Notes: a model not told the origin generated them from the letters alone. 64,000 nt of DNA from Austropuccinia psidii (GCA_023105745.1 JALGQZ010000014.1:7559888-7623887); one strand, 5' to 3'. Shown: positions 10,907 to 23,345, numbered from the stretch's first letter. Program-made: numbers and translations.

Positions 10907-13900
10907 TCATTCATAATTTTCATCATTATGATTGCTACTGAACCTGATATTTTCTTCAACTGTTTGAATCTCTGCTTCTTCGGAATCCATTGCGACATTG
11001 CCAGGGTCAACTTTAGCTTTTGTGCTTTGAATTTGCCCTTGATCTAAAATAAATTCAAGGTTCCCTTTGTCTTTGTCTTTAAAATCTTGCGCCTCAATAT
11101 CTCTTGTTTTTGATTGGGTAAGCACTGTGATTTCAGATAAAGTTTTGATTGCTTGTTGATTGGAAGAAGCTCAAGCAGACGTAGAAGCGGCTTTAGCAGC
11201 AATGACAGCAAGTCTCTCCTTAAAACTTTATCAACTAATTATTATTTTTTACTTCTGCAGTTCTTTGCTGGAATTGGGAGCCTTTTGTGCTGTGTCATTT
11301 GTTGACTCAACTTGAGGCATAAGATCAGTTGAACTAGTGGTCACATTGGATGCGTCTTGAGCAACATTAACTTGAGTGGATGAACTGGTAACAAGTGATG
11401 AGGGACTCCCTTTTTGATTATTAGATAATGCCGCCAGTCGTTGACTCATTGTCAATTTGGGTGGTTGAGATGGTGTTGGTGAGGATGTTTCAGTCATTGG
11501 TTCAGATAGGGGTAAAACTAGGTGGGGTTCATGGGTTTGGGAAGGTTGGGATCTATCAGAAGAGTTGGAATCTCTGCACCCAAACTTTGAGCTGGATTAT
11601 CTTGCATTGGGATTTCTTCTATTTCATTTTCTATGGTACTTGACATCTGGTTTTTCTCTGAAGCTACTTTGGACTTGGCAACCTTTGTATCAGGGCAAGT
11701 CGGAGATAGATCCTCTGACAAATTGGATGGTTTCTCAACTTGAGCATGCAACGGTAAAGGCAAATTAAGAGTGGGTCTTCCAGGAGACAAAAATCTAAAT
11801 CTAGCTCTAAAGTTACCCATCATTGGTGAAGTTGATGGGCTGGAGCCTGCTTTAGCAGAATAATCATTGCTTTCAGATTTTTCCTCTTTTGGCAGCAGCT
11901 TCTTGTTCAATGTTTCCTGAAAGTCTTTTACTTTTTCTTGAATCTCATAAATAGCTTTTAATTCATTTAATTTGCTTGATAAAAATTGCATGTATCACAG
12001 GAGTCGTTCTTTAGCATGTGCACTTTGTATGTTTGATTTGCTCAATTCTTCGGAGAGAGTGAGATGGATGGCTGAAAAAACTTGAGTCATGATGGCCTAT
12101 GAGTGTAACTAGAAGTCAGGATCAATTAATAACATATTATTTGACTTGGTTGACTTCTAATGTTGATGGTAATAAATAAGAACTGAGGACTCTGTAAGGG
12201 TGGTGCCTTCTTTGAGCAAATTCTCTAGATAAGGATTTGAATCACTCAACGAGCTCTTGAGACTTTCACAATCTATTGCTTGTAAGGTTTGATGGTGCAA
12301 AGCCAAGCAATCAGCCATGATTGAAACCAATTTGGCATGAATTTTGTTCTGATGCTCTTGATAATATCTCTTTAGTTTAATATTTTTCAAACCCACCAAT
12401 CAAATGGCACCTGCCCCTAGTACCACTTGGAAGGTTCTTGAATTGAACTCTTTGAGAAATTCAATTTTTTCCCCATTGTATTGGGTGTGAATACTGGACA
12501 GTTGATTACTATCTTTAAATAATCTGCTAACATATTCAAGCTTTCTAAGACGGCACCGACAGTGTGGAAAGGGGTTCCCTCAATGTAAAGTTGCTTAGAG
12601 AGGGGTATTGTTTTTGGAGATTCAGTCAGCTCTGAAGGTGTGGATGATTTCTTGGACAAGATAAATAGCTTGGAGTCCACCATTGCACTACTAATTATCG
12701 CATTAACAATATTCTGGATTTGACTTGGGATTTCAACTTGAGTCCACTTCTCTTGTTCTAAAACTTTGGCGCTCTTGGTGATCTTCTTTTGATGAAAGCT
12801 TTGTAAAAATGCTTTAGCTTGTCTTACCAAGACACCTCTTAGAGCTACAATCATCCTTCTACTGATCACCTCGCATTGAACAACAAATTGCCAACTAGTA
12901 TGAAGGATTTTGAAGAATTTTACTGAGTTTAATTGAGAGTGGATTTCTGAGCAAATGCCGATCACCTTGGCAAATTGAACATTGGCTAAATCAGCTGTTT
13001 CTTGCACCACCCCACCAAGATTTATGCTAAGATTATCAATATCAATCATTTGCCAAGAGGATTTTTCAACATCCTGTAAATTTATACAAGGCTTTTGGAT
13101 GAATTTGGCTTGAGTGAGGTTTCAGGTTGGTAGGTTGATGCATTCAAATGAATATTTTGAGCATTGATTCTTTAGCCAAATCAAGTAATGTAAAGGATTG
13201 TGTATTGACAATTTGAAGGCAGTTTAATAATTGCCAATAATTTTCTTTAGAGATCTGAAGGAATTGATCTTGTGGTGGTTTCTTGAGCCCATGAGATAGA
13301 TTAACTCTAGAATCCTGACCCAAGGCATGGTTTGAAAACGTTAGCTAATTTGACGAAAAGGGAGGTTTTGATCAATTACGTACGTTTTTTCATTAAGAAT
13401 AAATTGTTTCCTTTCTAATCCAGTAGAGAGATATAAGAATTGTTATATGGATCTTCTTGTTCCAACTTGATTATGTCTGATAAGACATTTTTGATTGTTT
13501 TTCTGGTTTGTTTTATGACAACTTGCCTCCAGGATAAAATTGCTTTATCTAATCCAGCAACTCAACCTAAGCCGTCAAAAGTAAGTCTAATGTTATATTT
13601 TAATTTTTGTTTTGTTAATTGTTGAATTTGAAGACAGCCATTTGGCATGATTTCTTCCAAAGATACTGAGAGGATGTGAAGGTGATTTGGGTTGAGACTA
13701 GTCAGATTCAAATGGGTTAAGGTTAAGAAAGGTTTGTAGATTAACCTTGATATCATGAGAGAGTATTGATGTTAGTTCAGCTTTTAATTCTTTAGAGATG
13801 ATATTACAAAATGAGGACAATTGATTGGGAAGGTAAGCAAGAGCTTTAATTTTATTTAACCAAAGTTATATTGAAGGTGATGAAGATGAATGAAATTTTT

Positions 13901-14930
13901 ACATCTAATCCTAAATCAAATGAGATCTAAACCACATTGAGAAACTGATGATTTTAATTTATCAAGTTGATGGATTAAATTTTCAATTTGAGATCTACAA
14001 AATGCAGTTTGAGCATGTAAATATTGAAGGTTACCAAGAGCTGAGAAAAAGCTAGTAGAACATAAGCTGATTTCTTGAACCCAATGAAGTTGAGCAAGAT
14101 ATCAAGATAATGGGATAATTTTTCTTCTAAGATTGGATTGGTTTCTAGATCAAGAATCAATGATGTATCTGATTGATCATTGATATATCAATTTGAGTGA
14201 TTAAGTCAATAGCTTCAGGATCTGACAGAGAGAACAATTTCTGGAAGAATATATTTGATTGAGGGTAATTTTGAATTTATTGAATTCATTGGATTAGAAT
14301 TTAAGCTAAAATTCAATAGATTATGAATAGTTGAGGAAGGCAAATGATTTGAATTAATGTTTAAATTTTTTTCCCAACAAGACCACTCAGTTTGAATTTG
14401 TTTGAGATAAGGATTGAAATCGGACAAGTTAATTTTTGGAGGTTTGGATGATTAAATTTGTCAAGGATTAAATCACTTGTGAGATGGGGCTAGAATAGAA
14501 CTTTGACTTGAAGATTGTAAGTTAACCAATGAAGATAAATTAGTTAGTTTTAAATTGATTGGAATTGATGAACAAATTGTGGTGAAAGTGGTTGAAGTTA
14601 TCTTTGGATTTTTGGGTGGATTCATAACACTTGAAATACCTAAACAAGCAAGAGTTTACAAAATATTGAATTTTCCTGAATCCTGAATGACAGACCATGA
14701 ATGATTTCACTTATGAAAGATACCCAAATTATTTAATGAGATTAATAAAAAGTTCTGATAATTTGATCTAAGATTACAATTTTGATTGATGGTAGTAAGC
14801 TCAGAATTTGAATAAGAAGAGGTGTCATTTGAATTAATCAAGCTTGTCATGATAGATTGATGGAAGGGATCAATATGAGCAATATATGTTATGAATGTGA
14901 ATGATTTATGTGTTGAGCAATGATTCAAAG
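10907..14930 (-). pseudogene. VPS54: Vps54-like gene relic (GARP/VFT tethering complex subunit)
   Basis: Vps54 is a subunit of the GARP complex, which tethers endosome-derived vesicles at the trans-Golgi. The C-terminal domain is recognisable: a block at 13049-12417 (LANVQFAKVIG, ISRRMIVALRG, QAKAFLQSFHQ) and a block at 12399-12157 (YQEHQNKIHAKLVSIMAD, NPYLENLLKE). MTQVFSAI follows near 12090, then a Ser/Pro-rich tail to 10907. The N-terminal Vps54 helix is near 14127 (EEKLSHYLD), continuing in another frame as QEISLCSTSFFSALGNLQ. Breaks: frameshift at the T-run 12465-12470, TGA at 12402-12400, and loss of about 35-40 residues between KNI and KLKRYYQEHQ. No intact frame spans the gene, so it is a decayed copy; an intact copy presumably lies elsewhere. 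Confidence 0.8.
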
Positions 14931-15002
14931 ACCAACATAAAAATTAGCATAAATTAAACCAAAACTCATCAAATGTGAATAAAACAGAAACACCCTACTT
15001 AG

Positions 15003-16342
15003 CTAATTTTTTAATTTTTCTTTTTTGTAATATTTCATTATTCTTTCAGGCCAGCTGAAAGTCTTGTCCATTATGATTGAAGGATCTAAATTCTTCAAGT
15101 TTTGTCCTTGAGCAAAGAGGGCTTTGGAAATCTGAAATGATGCTCCAAAGTGGGTTATCAATGGATAGTTTTTAAGTATCAAAGATGGTTGTGTAGTTTG
15201 ATGTTTGATTTCGGAGGTTCACCACAAAACCTCAATAATTACATTGGATTTTGCAAAATACAGTATAAAATTAAAATCTGGGAAAAATAATCCATGCCCA
15301 AAAGTATTAGGAGGTTACTGGAGGCATTCAAAAGTATTTGTGTGAATGAAAGAGAACAATCCATAGTTCAGGGATTGAAATCATGTTGATCAACATGGAT
15401 TTCATTGTGAAACCCATTATGAGTGATGATAATGTTTGGAAAAATCTGTTTATCTTCTATTGCAGCTAAGGGCCATTGGGATTCATGCCAAGATGGTAAA
15501 GAGGCATCTAGCATGAGTATTGAGTTACTGGCTGGGGCAAACTGGATGAACTCAGAAATATGATTAAAAATAAAGTTATTATATGAAGATAACTTTTCAT
15601 GTTTTAAAGTGTCTTCTTGAAGTTGCTCAGGTGTAAGACCTTTCTTGAAGGCAGAAACACCTGTATTCAGAATAAGCCATCTCATTAGTTTTAAATTGTG
15701 GAAGGTTAGTATTTCCCTACCTGCACTCTTGTCCTTGTCTGATCCAGCTCAGAACCCAACTCCTTTCATTATACCAGCAATTTTATTTTTATTTTTAATT
15801 GGCTGACAATTTTGGCCTAATTTCATTAGAGTCAAAATTATATTTTTAAGTTCTTGAGTTTTTTTTGATGAATCAACTAAGTTGTGAACACATAAAATCA
15901 TCAGTGACTTTTTATTAGCACAATCAAAAATAATTTTAGGTTTTTCTGAAATTGAGGCCCTAGGTAAGATTAGCAAATTGAATTTTGCTTTTGGATAAAC
16001 CTGAATCAAACAATCTTCAGTTGTTTGATGAGGATTTAGTTGTAGTTCAGATTGTACTTTGTGGATGGCTGCTTGATGTCGTCTCTGAGCTTGGGTTCTT
16101 TTTTTATTACATTTTGGATTTTGTTGCAAGGAACCTTCAGATTTAAATTCAACAAGTGGGCCCTGGCGGAACCAATCAAGTGAATTTAAATTGTTAGATG
16201 ATTTTGATGCTTCATTATAGTATTTTTGTTCATTTTGAGTTGGATGAGGTGAACTTAAAGAGATATGATTTTTTGAAAGAATCTGTGGGCCCTGGTGGCA
16301 CCAATCAGGTATTTTTGAAGAGGTAGGGTTTGTTGGAAGCAT
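15003..16342 (-). pseudogene. TET/JBP-like 2OG-Fe(II) dioxygenase relic
   Basis: TET/JBP enzymes oxidise methylated bases in DNA with Fe(II) and 2-oxoglutarate; basidiomycetes carry expanded, transposon-associated sets. The open part 16342-15752 has two W-x3-GP motifs (DWCHQGP, DWFRQGP). After an in-frame TGA (15751-15749) the frame continues to the catalytic region IITHNGFHNEIHVDQHD: the iron-binding HxD is His 15397-15395 and Asp 15391-15389. After a TGA and one-base deletion near 15365 the other frame reads YGLFSFIHTN, FGHGLFFPDFNFILYFAKS, IEVLW then the distal His (15203-15201), ending HFGASFQ...WPERIMKYY and TAG at 15005-15003. Further stops lie near 15317 and 15220. The metal-binding residues survive but the gene is dead. 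Confidence 0.8.
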
Positions 16343-17331
16343 TTTGAGGTTGGATTTAGAAATTTTTTAAATTCAGAAAGGAAAAATTCTTTGTATGGAT
16401 GAGTAGAAATAGGGTTAGGGTTATTAAATGATCTCTACAGTACTACATTTATACTGTTAATATAATTTGCTAATTTTGGATCACTATTATGGGCTCTGTT
16501 TAATTTATATATAATCACATGAGTTATTTAAGAAATTGTTCAACAATAAATTTATATACAATAAAAAAGGAATTTTAATATATACTTTCTTTGGAAATAA
16601 TTTTTGCTCAAACCTGAAAAATTGAAAATAAATTATGATAGCTCAAATGGAGGTTTTTGCATTTCATTTGTTTGGTCAAATTATAGGTTCTTTGTAGCTC
16701 AAAAAGAAGGTACTAGAAACTTAGTCTACAGAATTTTAGTCCCACAAGTGAAACCAGTAAGGCTTCACAGTTGTAGCTAGTTTATCTACCAAGGCTGGCT
16801 TTTCACTTGAAAATCTCTCAACTCCTTAGTTCAAAACATTTATCTTATAATTTGTGCTAAGAAAAGTAAGCTAGAGCTAGCCCTAATGTTTTTGTATTTC
16901 TTCTCACTTTTGTTTAATTATTTGGTTTTGAATTTTCCCTTTTAAAAACAAATTCATTAACATGTAGTGTATTCCTTGCACAGATTTTGACTTTAACTAT
17001 CTTCAATAATATAGTATTGTTCAGGACTATTTTTTTGTGCAATTGTATCATTAATTTTGCACAGAATTTGTATTTGAACCAAATAAAACATAAGCTCTCA
17101 GTCAATTATATCCACTTTGGAATGGTGGTATAAAAATTCTCCAATGATTAATTCTTTCTCATCTCAGATTATTTAGCAAGAAATTATGGTAGGTACAACA
17201 TAGCTAAAAGAATTTATGAAGAAGGTTCAAGACTTGTAACAATAACATTTGTTGTTTGTGGAGCTGATCTAGGAAGAGACACAACATACTGCATACATTG
17301 GGGTTTTATCTGTGAAAGAACTCTCCTAATT
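16343..17331. other. AT-rich spacer, no gene recognised
   Basis: No supported ORF. Two adjacent TTAGGG-like units (GGGTTAGGGTTA near 16412) are too short to call a telomeric tract. Confidence 0.5.
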
Positions 17332-18611
17332 CTAAAATGATTGCACAAGCCAAATCATATCTGGCAATAAACACTTCATGAAAATACTGAGGTGAAGGGA
17401 AAGCAGATGAAAAAGATCAGATATAACCTTCTCCAAATAGTCTCTTTTATTGGATGTGAGTTCAAGCGGTTTAACTGTGAAGCCAGCATTAATAATTGAA
17501 AGAAAGGGGAGACACCAAATTTGCAATAATCTTGAGGGCAAAGCATTAGCCCACGACAACCAGCAGCAAGGAATGAGGCCAGCATGTGATATGACGGTCG
17601 GATTTGGGGATCATTAATTGCCTTGACAATGAGCTGGTTTGCTTGGACTGATGAAAGGTTGGTAGAGCCGCTATTGAGCTTACAACTAAAACAAAGAATT
17701 GCAAATGCCTGAAACATTAAGTAGATGCAATTAATGAGATGGTTTAAATCTGAATGAGGATCTGAGTTGGAGCTTGAGGCCTTTTTTTAGTTGAATGACC
17801 TTCAATACCACTAATTCCTCTTGAGTTGATTTGATTAACACATGAAGTGAAATACTTCATAGCATGGTAATCCTGAGAGAGCTCAAGAGGAAAATATTCC
17901 TCAAGAACATTAATAATAGGTAAAGTGAGATCTTCATGTACCAATCCAATGAATTGGAAGAATACCCTGGACTAATTTTGGCGTGCATGACGTGAGGGGA
18001 GACAGAGATATCTCAAGAAATGATATAAAGGGTGTGATTGATGATTCCATTCTTGGGTCTTTATGTAAGGGAAATTGACAACTTCAGGGTCATAAAATGG
18101 TTCATTGATGCTGATTTTGAAAAGTCCAGGATCTATAAATTATGACCAAATATTAGGGGTATTTCAACTACAAATAAAGAAAAAGATTTACAGTCTGTTT
18201 GGAATTGATCAAGCCATGCATCAGCCAAGGTATTATTATCAGAAAGGGATCGTATACTACAGGGTAGAGTGGTGGGAAAGGAAGCTTCTTGTTCACTTTG
18301 TTGATAGTGCTTTTCCATCAAATAATGAATTGCTTTCTGAGCCAAGGAGTTATGGTGTGCCCCAATACTGTTTTCAAACATATCAATACTCCCCAACAAT
18401 AAGATGGCATGTTGAAAGAAAATAGGTTAGTTTGGGTAATTGTTTGGAGGCATTGAATTAAATGTTGAGGGGTTTGGATTTGAAGAGGCCTGGTGTGAAT
18501 GTGTAATGGGACGGTTTTGAGTAGAAACTTGGGAATCAATCTGGGTGGGGTTGTTTTGTGGATTTGTGGAGGATGAGCTTGGAATTGGACTATCATTATT
18601 ATTGATAACAA
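17332..18611 (-). pseudogene. Unrecognised degenerate gene
   Basis: Overlapping minus-strand frames look like real protein interrupted by stops and small introns: a Ser/Pro/Asn-rich stretch (18611-18410), GSIDMFENSIGAHHNSLAQK (from 18396), FYDPEVVNFPYIKTQEW near 18095, VHEDLTLPIINVLEEYFPL (from 17941), then NDPQIRPSYHMLASFLAAGC and INAGFTVKPLELTSNKRDY (17640-17430). A TTTTAG acceptor-like site precedes TTGTAAGCTC near 17685. I do not recognise the family. A fungal transcriptional regulator or large helical-repeat protein would fit the composition, but nothing decides it. Confidence 0.4.
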
Positions 18612-19338
18612 CTGGAGTGATTAAATTCCCTGATTGATTATTATTTCATGATATAGAATACAGTGAAGTAGAGGTAGCCAATGAAGAAGTTGGTAAACTA
18701 AGGCATGGTGTGTCATTGTATTGTTGGTTGAGGTGAGGTATATTATTTATACAACTGGAAGCCAGGGGTATCACTGAACTACATGAAGATAAAATGGCTG
18801 AATTTCAGGAGACAGGAATTGGTGATGCTGCTATAGAAGATGGGTTGAGATTGGGTAGATTTTGATTAGATGCACTACGAATTGGCAGGTATGATGATGA
18901 AATGATTGGATCAGAATTTGAGGGAGCCTGAGATGAGTTAGTTTCATCTGTTGGGTGATTTATATTTTCAATCTCCAGAGTTACATTTGTTTGTGGCTGA
19001 GTATTCTCGTTACTTGATTCAGGAATAAAAAGAGTTTGTATTCCAATTTGTGCTTCTCATATTAAAAAATAATCAGGAATTTTATTCAAAAGTTAAATCT
19101 CTCATAAGATGAAAATAATGTACAACTATCCTTGTGCACATTGTTCTCCGGGTTTTCCTGTACAGCTTCAAATTGGGTGCATTTGTGTGTCTTATCTTTT
19201 TTCTTTGAGAATTTTTTACGTTTTGGCAATAGGCTAGTATTACCTATTATTATACCACTTTCTGGTGGAAGTGTGCTTCCATCTTCAATACCTAGGGAAA
19301 TTATTGAGGTGAATAAGTATTAATAAGGTCAGATGGAA

Positions 19339-19935
19339 TCACAAAGATGCCTCACATTTGATCTTTGAGATGAATGAGCTCATAAGAGTTTCCATGATCT
19401 TTTGGCTGTCAAACAGGGTCAAAGGATCCTCAATCATTTTTTTGAATCTCTTAACCTTATTTTCCATGGATAACAAAAACTCTTCCTGTGTTAAATGAAC
19501 CTTTTCAGCATTGAAAATGGGTGGTTGATTTCTGGATGTAGTCAAATAGGTTTGGTTTTCATTCAAAGAAGGAGATTGTGTTGGATATGTTGGTTCAAAA
19601 TTTTTTTCCCAAGATGGACATGCTGGAATGAGATCAGGATATGGAACACATGGATTTCTGGATAAATCCAGCTCATCAGTTGACATTGACAGTCTGTGAT
19701 GTTCGGCACTGGATATTAGACTATTTGCTATAGATTCTGTATTGAGGGGATGTGGTTCAGGATTAGATGAGGATTGGGTTTCCAAGGTGTTAGAGTCACT
19801 AAAATCACAATTGGTGGTATTAGAGGCTGATGGTGGTGAAATACTTAATGAAGAGGTTGAAGGATAACCTTTTGAATTGAATATCATTGAGGGCATTGCA
19901 AAATAATATGGGTTTTCCAAGAAGGAGGGGTGCAC
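19339..19935 (-). pseudogene. Unrecognised 198-codon ORF, probably the 5' part of a gene relic
   Basis: Open frame with a Ser/Asn/Pro-rich first half (TNCDFSDSNTLETQSSSNPE). The more ordered second half contains STDELDLSRNPCVPYPDLIP, NFEPTYPTQSP, TTSRNQPPIFNAEKV and a Lys-rich helix ENKVKRFKKMIEDP, ending KCEASL. Composition is protein-like and unlike random AT-rich DNA. It lies upstream of, and on the same strand as, the relic at 17332-18611 and may be its N-terminal part. Family not recognised. Confidence 0.4.
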
Positions 19936-20251
19936 AAGGGAAATTGGGATCCCAAGGGTGGTATATATTCCTTAAAAGTCTTTCATTTTTAGATGCTCTT
20001 CATACTTTAGTATGACTGATACAGTAATACACAATGGTTACCTGTATGATTAAATGACTCACCATTCATTCAAAAATGTCAAAGAATCTATAGTGCAGAC
20101 TTTGTGGGTATTTACCTGTATGATAGGTCATTTAACAGGCAAATCCAATCAGCAAAGTTTTTTTAGGTATGTTTACAACAAAAATTCCAGAAAAATCATA
20201 TTAAATTTTAATTGGGGAACCAAAACACCTGTAAAAAATGCATTTTGCAAT
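19936..20251. other. AT-rich spacer, no gene recognised
   Basis: No supported ORF; it leads into the hairpin minisatellite. Confidence 0.5.
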
Positions 20252-20518
20252 GGGGCATTGTTTGTGGCCACTATAACAATCAAACCCCATATGAAGTGTA
20301 ATAGTCTATGGGTGGTTGTTTGTGGCAGCTATAACAAATAGCCCCCATATAAACCATAAAAGGCTATGAGGGTTGTTCATGGCAGCTATAACAAACAACC
20401 CCCCATATGAGCAATAACTGGCTACAGGGGGTTGTTTGTGGCAGTTATAAGAAACAACCCCCCGTATGAACAATAACAGCCTGCGGGGGGTTGTTTGAAG
20501 ATGCTATGACTTTACCCT
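20252..20518 (+). repeat. Hairpin-forming minisatellite, array 1 (about 5 units of 58 bp)
   Basis: Each unit is an inverted repeat of the type GGGGGTTGTTT...AAACAACCCCC around a loop GTGGCAGCTATAA, followed by a linker like TATGAGCAATAACTGGCTAC. The cleanest hairpin is 20427-20463 with an 11-bp stem. Unit sequence has drifted, but paired arms often change together. The same repeat, in the same orientation, forms the larger array at 27340-28230. Confidence 0.85.
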
Positions 20519-20832
20519 TCAGTGAAGGGGTGTCCAAGCATATCTTCTGAAGTAAAACCCTGATGTGATAAGAACACCCTATAGCCCATCAACCCTGATA
20601 TTAGTGTTATTCAAAGAAGCTGATGTGAACCACCAGACAATTGAAAAAAGGCTAATTATCCATAGGGGGTTTTCAAATCAAGATGACACCAACCATCCCT
20701 TACTTTGAATCAGCCAGTGCAAACTGAAGCTACACCTCTTCTTGATTTTTCAGCTTGTGAAATTTCAATGCCTGATTTGAACTACACTAAAAAAAGGGTT
20801 TTTTCATATTTCCTCTCATCATCAACATTGCA

Positions 20833-20840
20833 TATATAAA
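20833..20840 (+). promoter_or_regulatory. TATA box upstream of the SNF2 relic
   Basis: CATATATAAAGCC lies about 70 bp before the first ATG (20921-region reading frame, ATGGATAATTTG) of the SNF2-like gene, on the same strand. The position is typical for a fungal core promoter. Confidence 0.4.
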
Positions 20841-20910
20841 GCCTTCCATTAATTAAAAGTTCCTATTTCCCCCACAGAGGCTAGATCCATTATCTTTAAT
20901 ATCCCTTCCA

Positions 20911-23345
20911 TGGATAATTTGAATATCATGTTTTATTGCATTGGTGTTATTAATACAATTTTGTGTGAAGTAACACCTTGTCTTCTTCATATCCCTCCAT
21001 CAGCCACCTCCACATATTGGATTCAACTATCTCATTATTAAAATCATGTGTATGTCTACTTTGCCAATTCAAACAGCATCATTGGGCAAGTACCAACAAA
21101 TCTCTCATCAGCACTTATACCTCACCTTCCAAGTCCCCCCATAAAAACAACTTATGGTCTGTCTGGTGGACTAAAATGCCTGGATTTAGATGATGAAGCA
21201 CAATTCCTCTGTGAATGTGCTTTGAGCTTGACTAATTCAATGATATCAACAATCAAAATTGGGATTTTACTGTTAACCACCTCTTCATATATGCAATATG
21301 CCCTCAAATCGTTTTATCAATATCATGTGGGAGTAAATGTGCCAATTTCCTATTGACCTGAAATGCATGTCAATTGCCCAATGAGTCTGCAGATTACTCA
21401 TATTTCCAAGAGATATTACTCTCCACCTTTATTGATTGGTGAGTCATTGGATATTGCAAGTGGTTGTGACTTGCATTCTTTATACCCCCCACCTTCATTA
21501 TCAAAACTAAGCTACTATATCATCAAGCACAAGGACTTTCTTTTCTTATAGATCATGAATCTCCTAATTCTGTCTTGGCCATTGCATTTTGTAAGAGGAT
21601 TTCTTCTCCCTGTAGAATTCTATGGCAACATAAGATTATTAACAAAAAAATAATAACCTCAAACTCTGATTTGCACCCACCATCACCTTTGCAATCAATC
21701 CTTGCTGATGACATGGGTCTGGGAAAATCATTGCAAGCAATTTCTCTGGTAGCCCACACTCTTAATTCTGCAAGAAACTTCCAGAAATTCAGTTTATCCA
21801 CTATCAGTGGATGCCAAGCAACCATTATTGTGTTTCCTAAAAGATCAATTGAAAACTGGGAAGAAGACATAAATAAGCACCCACATCCTAATAATTTGCA
21901 TGTTCTTTGATACCATGGAAGTAATTGTTGCAAAGATTTCATCATTAAATCCATTCAAAGAAATATCATCATCACAACCTATGAAACCCTCAGAATGGAC
22001 TTCAGGTCAACACCAAAAGGGCCAGTTTATGATTATCAATGGTATAGAGTAATTTTAGGTGAAGCACAGTAAGTCAGAGCTGCAAAGTCATTTGGTTTTG
22101 AGATGCCATAATCAAAACTAATAACTTCATAATTTGGCTTACAGTGTTATCAGAAGTTCTCATGCACATGTTCATGCTGCAATCATGTCCCTTCAAACAA
22201 AGAACCAACTGTGTCTTACAGGTACCCCATTAAATAATTCTCTCAGTGATTATATGTAATTGTTTGAATTCATCTCTTGTAATCAGTCATGGGATGGTAT
22301 ATTACAAAAGCACCTTGAAATTGGCAATTTGAAGCCCTTTCATATTGTTACACACCATTTGATGCTACACCAATTGAAAACAGTGGTTCTTCCAAGTTTA
22401 CCTCTTATATGTGAAGAAGAGGTTTGCAGGCCATTACCTTCAACTATTAGACTGTATTATGATAGAATTTTTATGGAAAACGTTTCTGAATATCTCTATA
22501 CTGATGAACCTAAGGAGGAAAAGAAGAAATCTGAGAGAAGAAATTTAGTAGTTAGTATTCAGCAGTTGAGACGCTTATGATATCATCCCATAATAGCAGA
22601 AACAACCAGTTCAAGGGAGGAAGTTGATTATTTAAACTTCTCAGAAGTTCAAATTATATCAAGTCAATCTGAAAATGAACCCAATTATTTGATATAGAAG
22701 GTCACCACAAGTCAATGCCTGGAAAGCTGGAAGATACTGGAATTAATGAACCTTTTAAAAAAAGAAGTAATAGAAGTACCAGAAGCCAAGTGTGTGATTT
22801 ATTCTCAATGGACACAGTTTTTAGATTTGTAAGTATATCTTATACTTAATCTTACATGAACTTTCTGACTTATTCATTAGTATAAACTAATAGGATTGGA
22901 ATTGTCTTGGTCAAAAAAGGATGAATTTTTTCTCAACTTGATGAAAAAACCTCATCCAAAAATCAACAAAAAGCCCTCTCACATTTTTCTAGTCAAAGTG
23001 ATTGTAAAATTCTACTTGAATCTCTCATTGCAGCTGGTACAGGTCTCAATATTACATGTGCACAAATTGTATTTATAATGGTAAGTTTTTTAATAAGCAT
23101 AATTACTTGAATTAAAGGATTCACATTGGAATCCTTACCAAGAATCACAGGCAATAGACAGACTACATAGAATAGGGAAAATTAGCATTGTGAAGGTTGT
23201 CCATTTCATATCACAAGATACCATAGAAATAAATATTCAAAGGGTATGATACAGAACAATTCAATCTTTTGGAAGAGAAATATAATTGAAGGAAATTCTT
23301 TTTTGTTATTTAATAGGTTCAAGAGCATAAAAAGAAACTAATGAG
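20911..23345 (+). pseudogene. SNF2-family (Rad5/HLTF-like) ATPase relic with spliceosomal introns
   Basis: SNF2 proteins are double-stranded-DNA translocases that remodel chromatin or repair intermediates. Motif I is ILADDMGLGKSLQAISLVA (about 21702-21758); motif Ia ATIIVFPKRSIENWEEDI; motif II reads VILGEAH across an intron, with Asp changed to Gly; motif III is LCLTGTPLNNS; motif IV VIYSQWTQFLDL; motif V AAGTGLNITCAQIVFIM; motif VI QAIDRLHRIG. In-frame stops lie near 21908 (TGA), 22258 (TAA), 22696 (TAG) and 22920 (TGA). Four introns can be placed by frame and splice sites: 22069-22144, 22829-22893, 23081-23117, 23244-23316. Kept introns mean it decayed from a genomic copy, not a processed cDNA. 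Element-borne or host origin is undecided. Confidence 0.85.
22069..22144 (+). other. Intron in the SNF2 relic, inside the DEAH box
   Basis: GTAAGT donor, CTAATAAC branch-like motif and TTGGCTTACAG acceptor, 76 nt. Removal restores GEAHVIRSS, so the intron splits the His codon of the DEAH motif. Confidence 0.75.

Noticed and set aside
10661..11047. 128-codon plus-strand ORF
   Set aside because: Phe/Leu/Lys-rich translation of AT-rich DNA that partly overlaps the antisense Vps54 tail.
16410..16426. Telomere-like TTAGGG repeats
   Set aside because: Only about two units; too short to support an interstitial telomere.
19132..19323. Zinc-finger gene suggested by a minus-strand KKKDKTHKC string
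   Set aside because: No second Cys or His pair at proper spacing; stops follow at once.
20252..20518. CRISPR array
   Set aside because: Units are contiguous diverged hairpins with similar linkers, not identical repeats with unique spacers, and the genome is eukaryotic.
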